Below are positions 6,608 through 7,442 of a stretch of DNA of 7,442 nucleotides, one piece after another; the first letter of the stretch is position 1, and every line of letters starts with the position of its first letter. This stretch comes from Omnitrophica bacterium GWA2_52_8 (lineage in GTDB: Bacteria; Omnitrophota; Omnitrophia; Omnitrophales; Aquincolibacteriaceae), in the NCBI GenBank assembly GCA_001804025.1, contig MHFC01000050.1, positions 1-7,442 of the forward strand, in the 5' to 3' direction. A program made the translations under genes and the position numbers. Below the pieces are notes generated by a model that saw nothing but the letters and a program-made list of their open reading frames with translations, was not told the origin of the DNA and did not search any database.

Positions 6608-7442
6608 TTTTCTCTCCGGCATTTTTTTCTGCCATGGACCGCTCGTTCTGCGCTGCCTTTACCAATTTAGGGGTGATATAACGCCCATAAATCCAATCAT
6701 AGAGAAATTGCGGAATGATTTTGTAAAAACAAGCCACCCAGCGCCAGCGGCGGGTCACGTAAGCCACTTTATTCCCGCTGCAAATGACGCCGGTGATTTG
6801 CCGCGCCGCTGTTTTCGCGTCGGCCGCCCACAATAAGTGTTTCCGGTTCTGCAGCATGTCGGTAAGGACAAAACCGGGCCGGATGTCCGTCACCCGGATA
6901 TTCGTATTTAAAAGACGCTGTCGTAGTCCCTCCAAATAATTGGAAACGCAAGCCTTGCTTGCGCTATAGACCGGGCTTTTCCCGCTGCCACGGGTCCCCG
7001 CAATCGAGGATATTCCCACAATGTGCCCATGGCTCTGTTTCAAAAAAATGACCGCGGCAGCATTCGCCAGAGCAATAAAGCCGACGGTATTTACTTGAAG
7101 GACTTCTTGATCGATTTTCCAATCGAAATGTAAATTCGGAAGGTGAATTCCGGCATTGAGCACAACCGTATCAATGCCGCCCATCGCATCGGCTAATGCA
7201 CGAAACCGCTCAATTGAATCCTGGGTATGTCTGAGATCGATTGCCGCAACCGTGATCTCGCGCGGATATTCCGCTCTGAGCTGCTCGAGTAATTCCACGC
7301 GCCGGGCCATAATTCCGACTTTCCACCCGCGGCCCGCCATTTCCCTTGCTAATTCGGGTCCACTGAAAAAAGGTTTTAAGGATTTAAGTTCTTTGACAAC
7401 AAGGAGATAGGGCTCGGGAAAAGGGTTTAGGCGTGTTAAAAT
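6561..7442 (-). CDS. SDR-family NAD(P)-dependent oxidoreductase, 5' end outside window, atypical N-terminus
   Basis: A short-chain dehydrogenase/reductase, which reduces or oxidises a carbonyl/hydroxyl substrate with NAD(P)(H). Counting from the ATG at 7338-7340, the catalytic tetrad is complete: Asn84 (LQVNTVG), Ser112 (GISSIAG), Tyr125 and Lys129 (YSASK). The structural NAG is at 62-64 and an Asp at AIDLRH (35). Arg residues after beta-2 (MARR) favour NADP(H). The C-terminus has an aromatic amphipathic stretch, WRWVACFYKIIPQFLYDWIYG, that may touch membrane, then a charged tail. That ATG would omit beta-1 and the cofactor loop, so it is unlikely to be the true start; the frame is open to 7442. 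In the extension, PYLLVV looks like beta-1, but the following KELKSLKPFFSGPE replaces the expected TGxxxGxG loop before LAREMAGRGW. The 3' end overlaps the CYTH gene by 47 bp. Substrate unknown. Confidence 0.85.
   Translation of the reverse strand: MLTRLNPFPEPYLLVVKELKSLKPFFSGPELAREMAGRGWKVGIMARRVELLEQLRAEYPREITVAAIDLRHTQDSIERFRALADAMGGIDTVVLNAGIHLPNLHFDWKIDQEVLQVNTVGFIALANAAAVIFLKQSHGHIVGISSIAGTRGSGKSPVYSASKACVSNYLEGLRQRLLNTNIRVTDIRPGFVLTDMLQNRKHLLWAADAKTAARQITGVICSGNKVAYVTRRWRWVACFYKIIPQFLYDWIYGRYITPKLVKAAQNERSMAEKNAGEKTNESLSGKEFQDTTF

Overview
This window reads as ordinary bacterial chromosome: dense, gene-rich and without mobile elements. A polysaccharide-exporting ABC transporter of the Wzm/Wzt kind next to a GT4 glycosyltransferase suggests a cell that exports surface glycan, most likely Gram-negative. 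Nothing in the window allows a confident phylum or species call. There are seven full or partial protein genes plus one unknown protein gene and one tRNA. No gene-free stretch exceeds about 210 bases.

Left part (1-2365): a glycosyltransferase enters from the left edge on the + strand and is truncated there. It meets, tail to tail with a 50-bp coding overlap, a two-gene - strand operon: an ABC-2 permease followed by its ATPase, joined by a 4-bp GTGA start/stop overlap. Together these look like the end of a cell-surface polysaccharide locus, with one gene building glycan and two exporting it. The ATPase lacks the C-terminal carbohydrate-binding domain seen in long Wzt proteins.

Middle (2366-3992): a 154-bp divergent spacer precedes a + strand patatin-like phospholipase/esterase. 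A 210-bp spacer with a candidate promoter follows, then a well-formed tRNA-Arg(UCU) that does not encode its CCA end.

Right part (3993-7442): on the - strand, an ACT-domain malic enzyme is followed after 24 bp by an unrecognised 172-residue protein. Behind the malic enzyme, an 80-110 bp spacer holds two candidate promoters placed back to back. The + strand one (TTGTCC, 17 bp, TATAAT with extended TGC) is the best promoter in the window. It drives a stand-alone CYTH-domain protein whose only plausible starts lie about 13-16 bp after the -10 box, so the mRNA may be leaderless. The CYTH gene ends in another convergent 47-bp overlap, with an SDR-family oxidoreductase that runs off the right edge. 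This SDR has its complete catalytic tetrad but, in the frame visible upstream, no recognisable glycine-rich cofactor loop.

I see no strong evidence for a new multi-gene system. The best leads are the odd SDR N-terminus, the possible leaderless CYTH gene, and the unknown gene paired with the malic enzyme.
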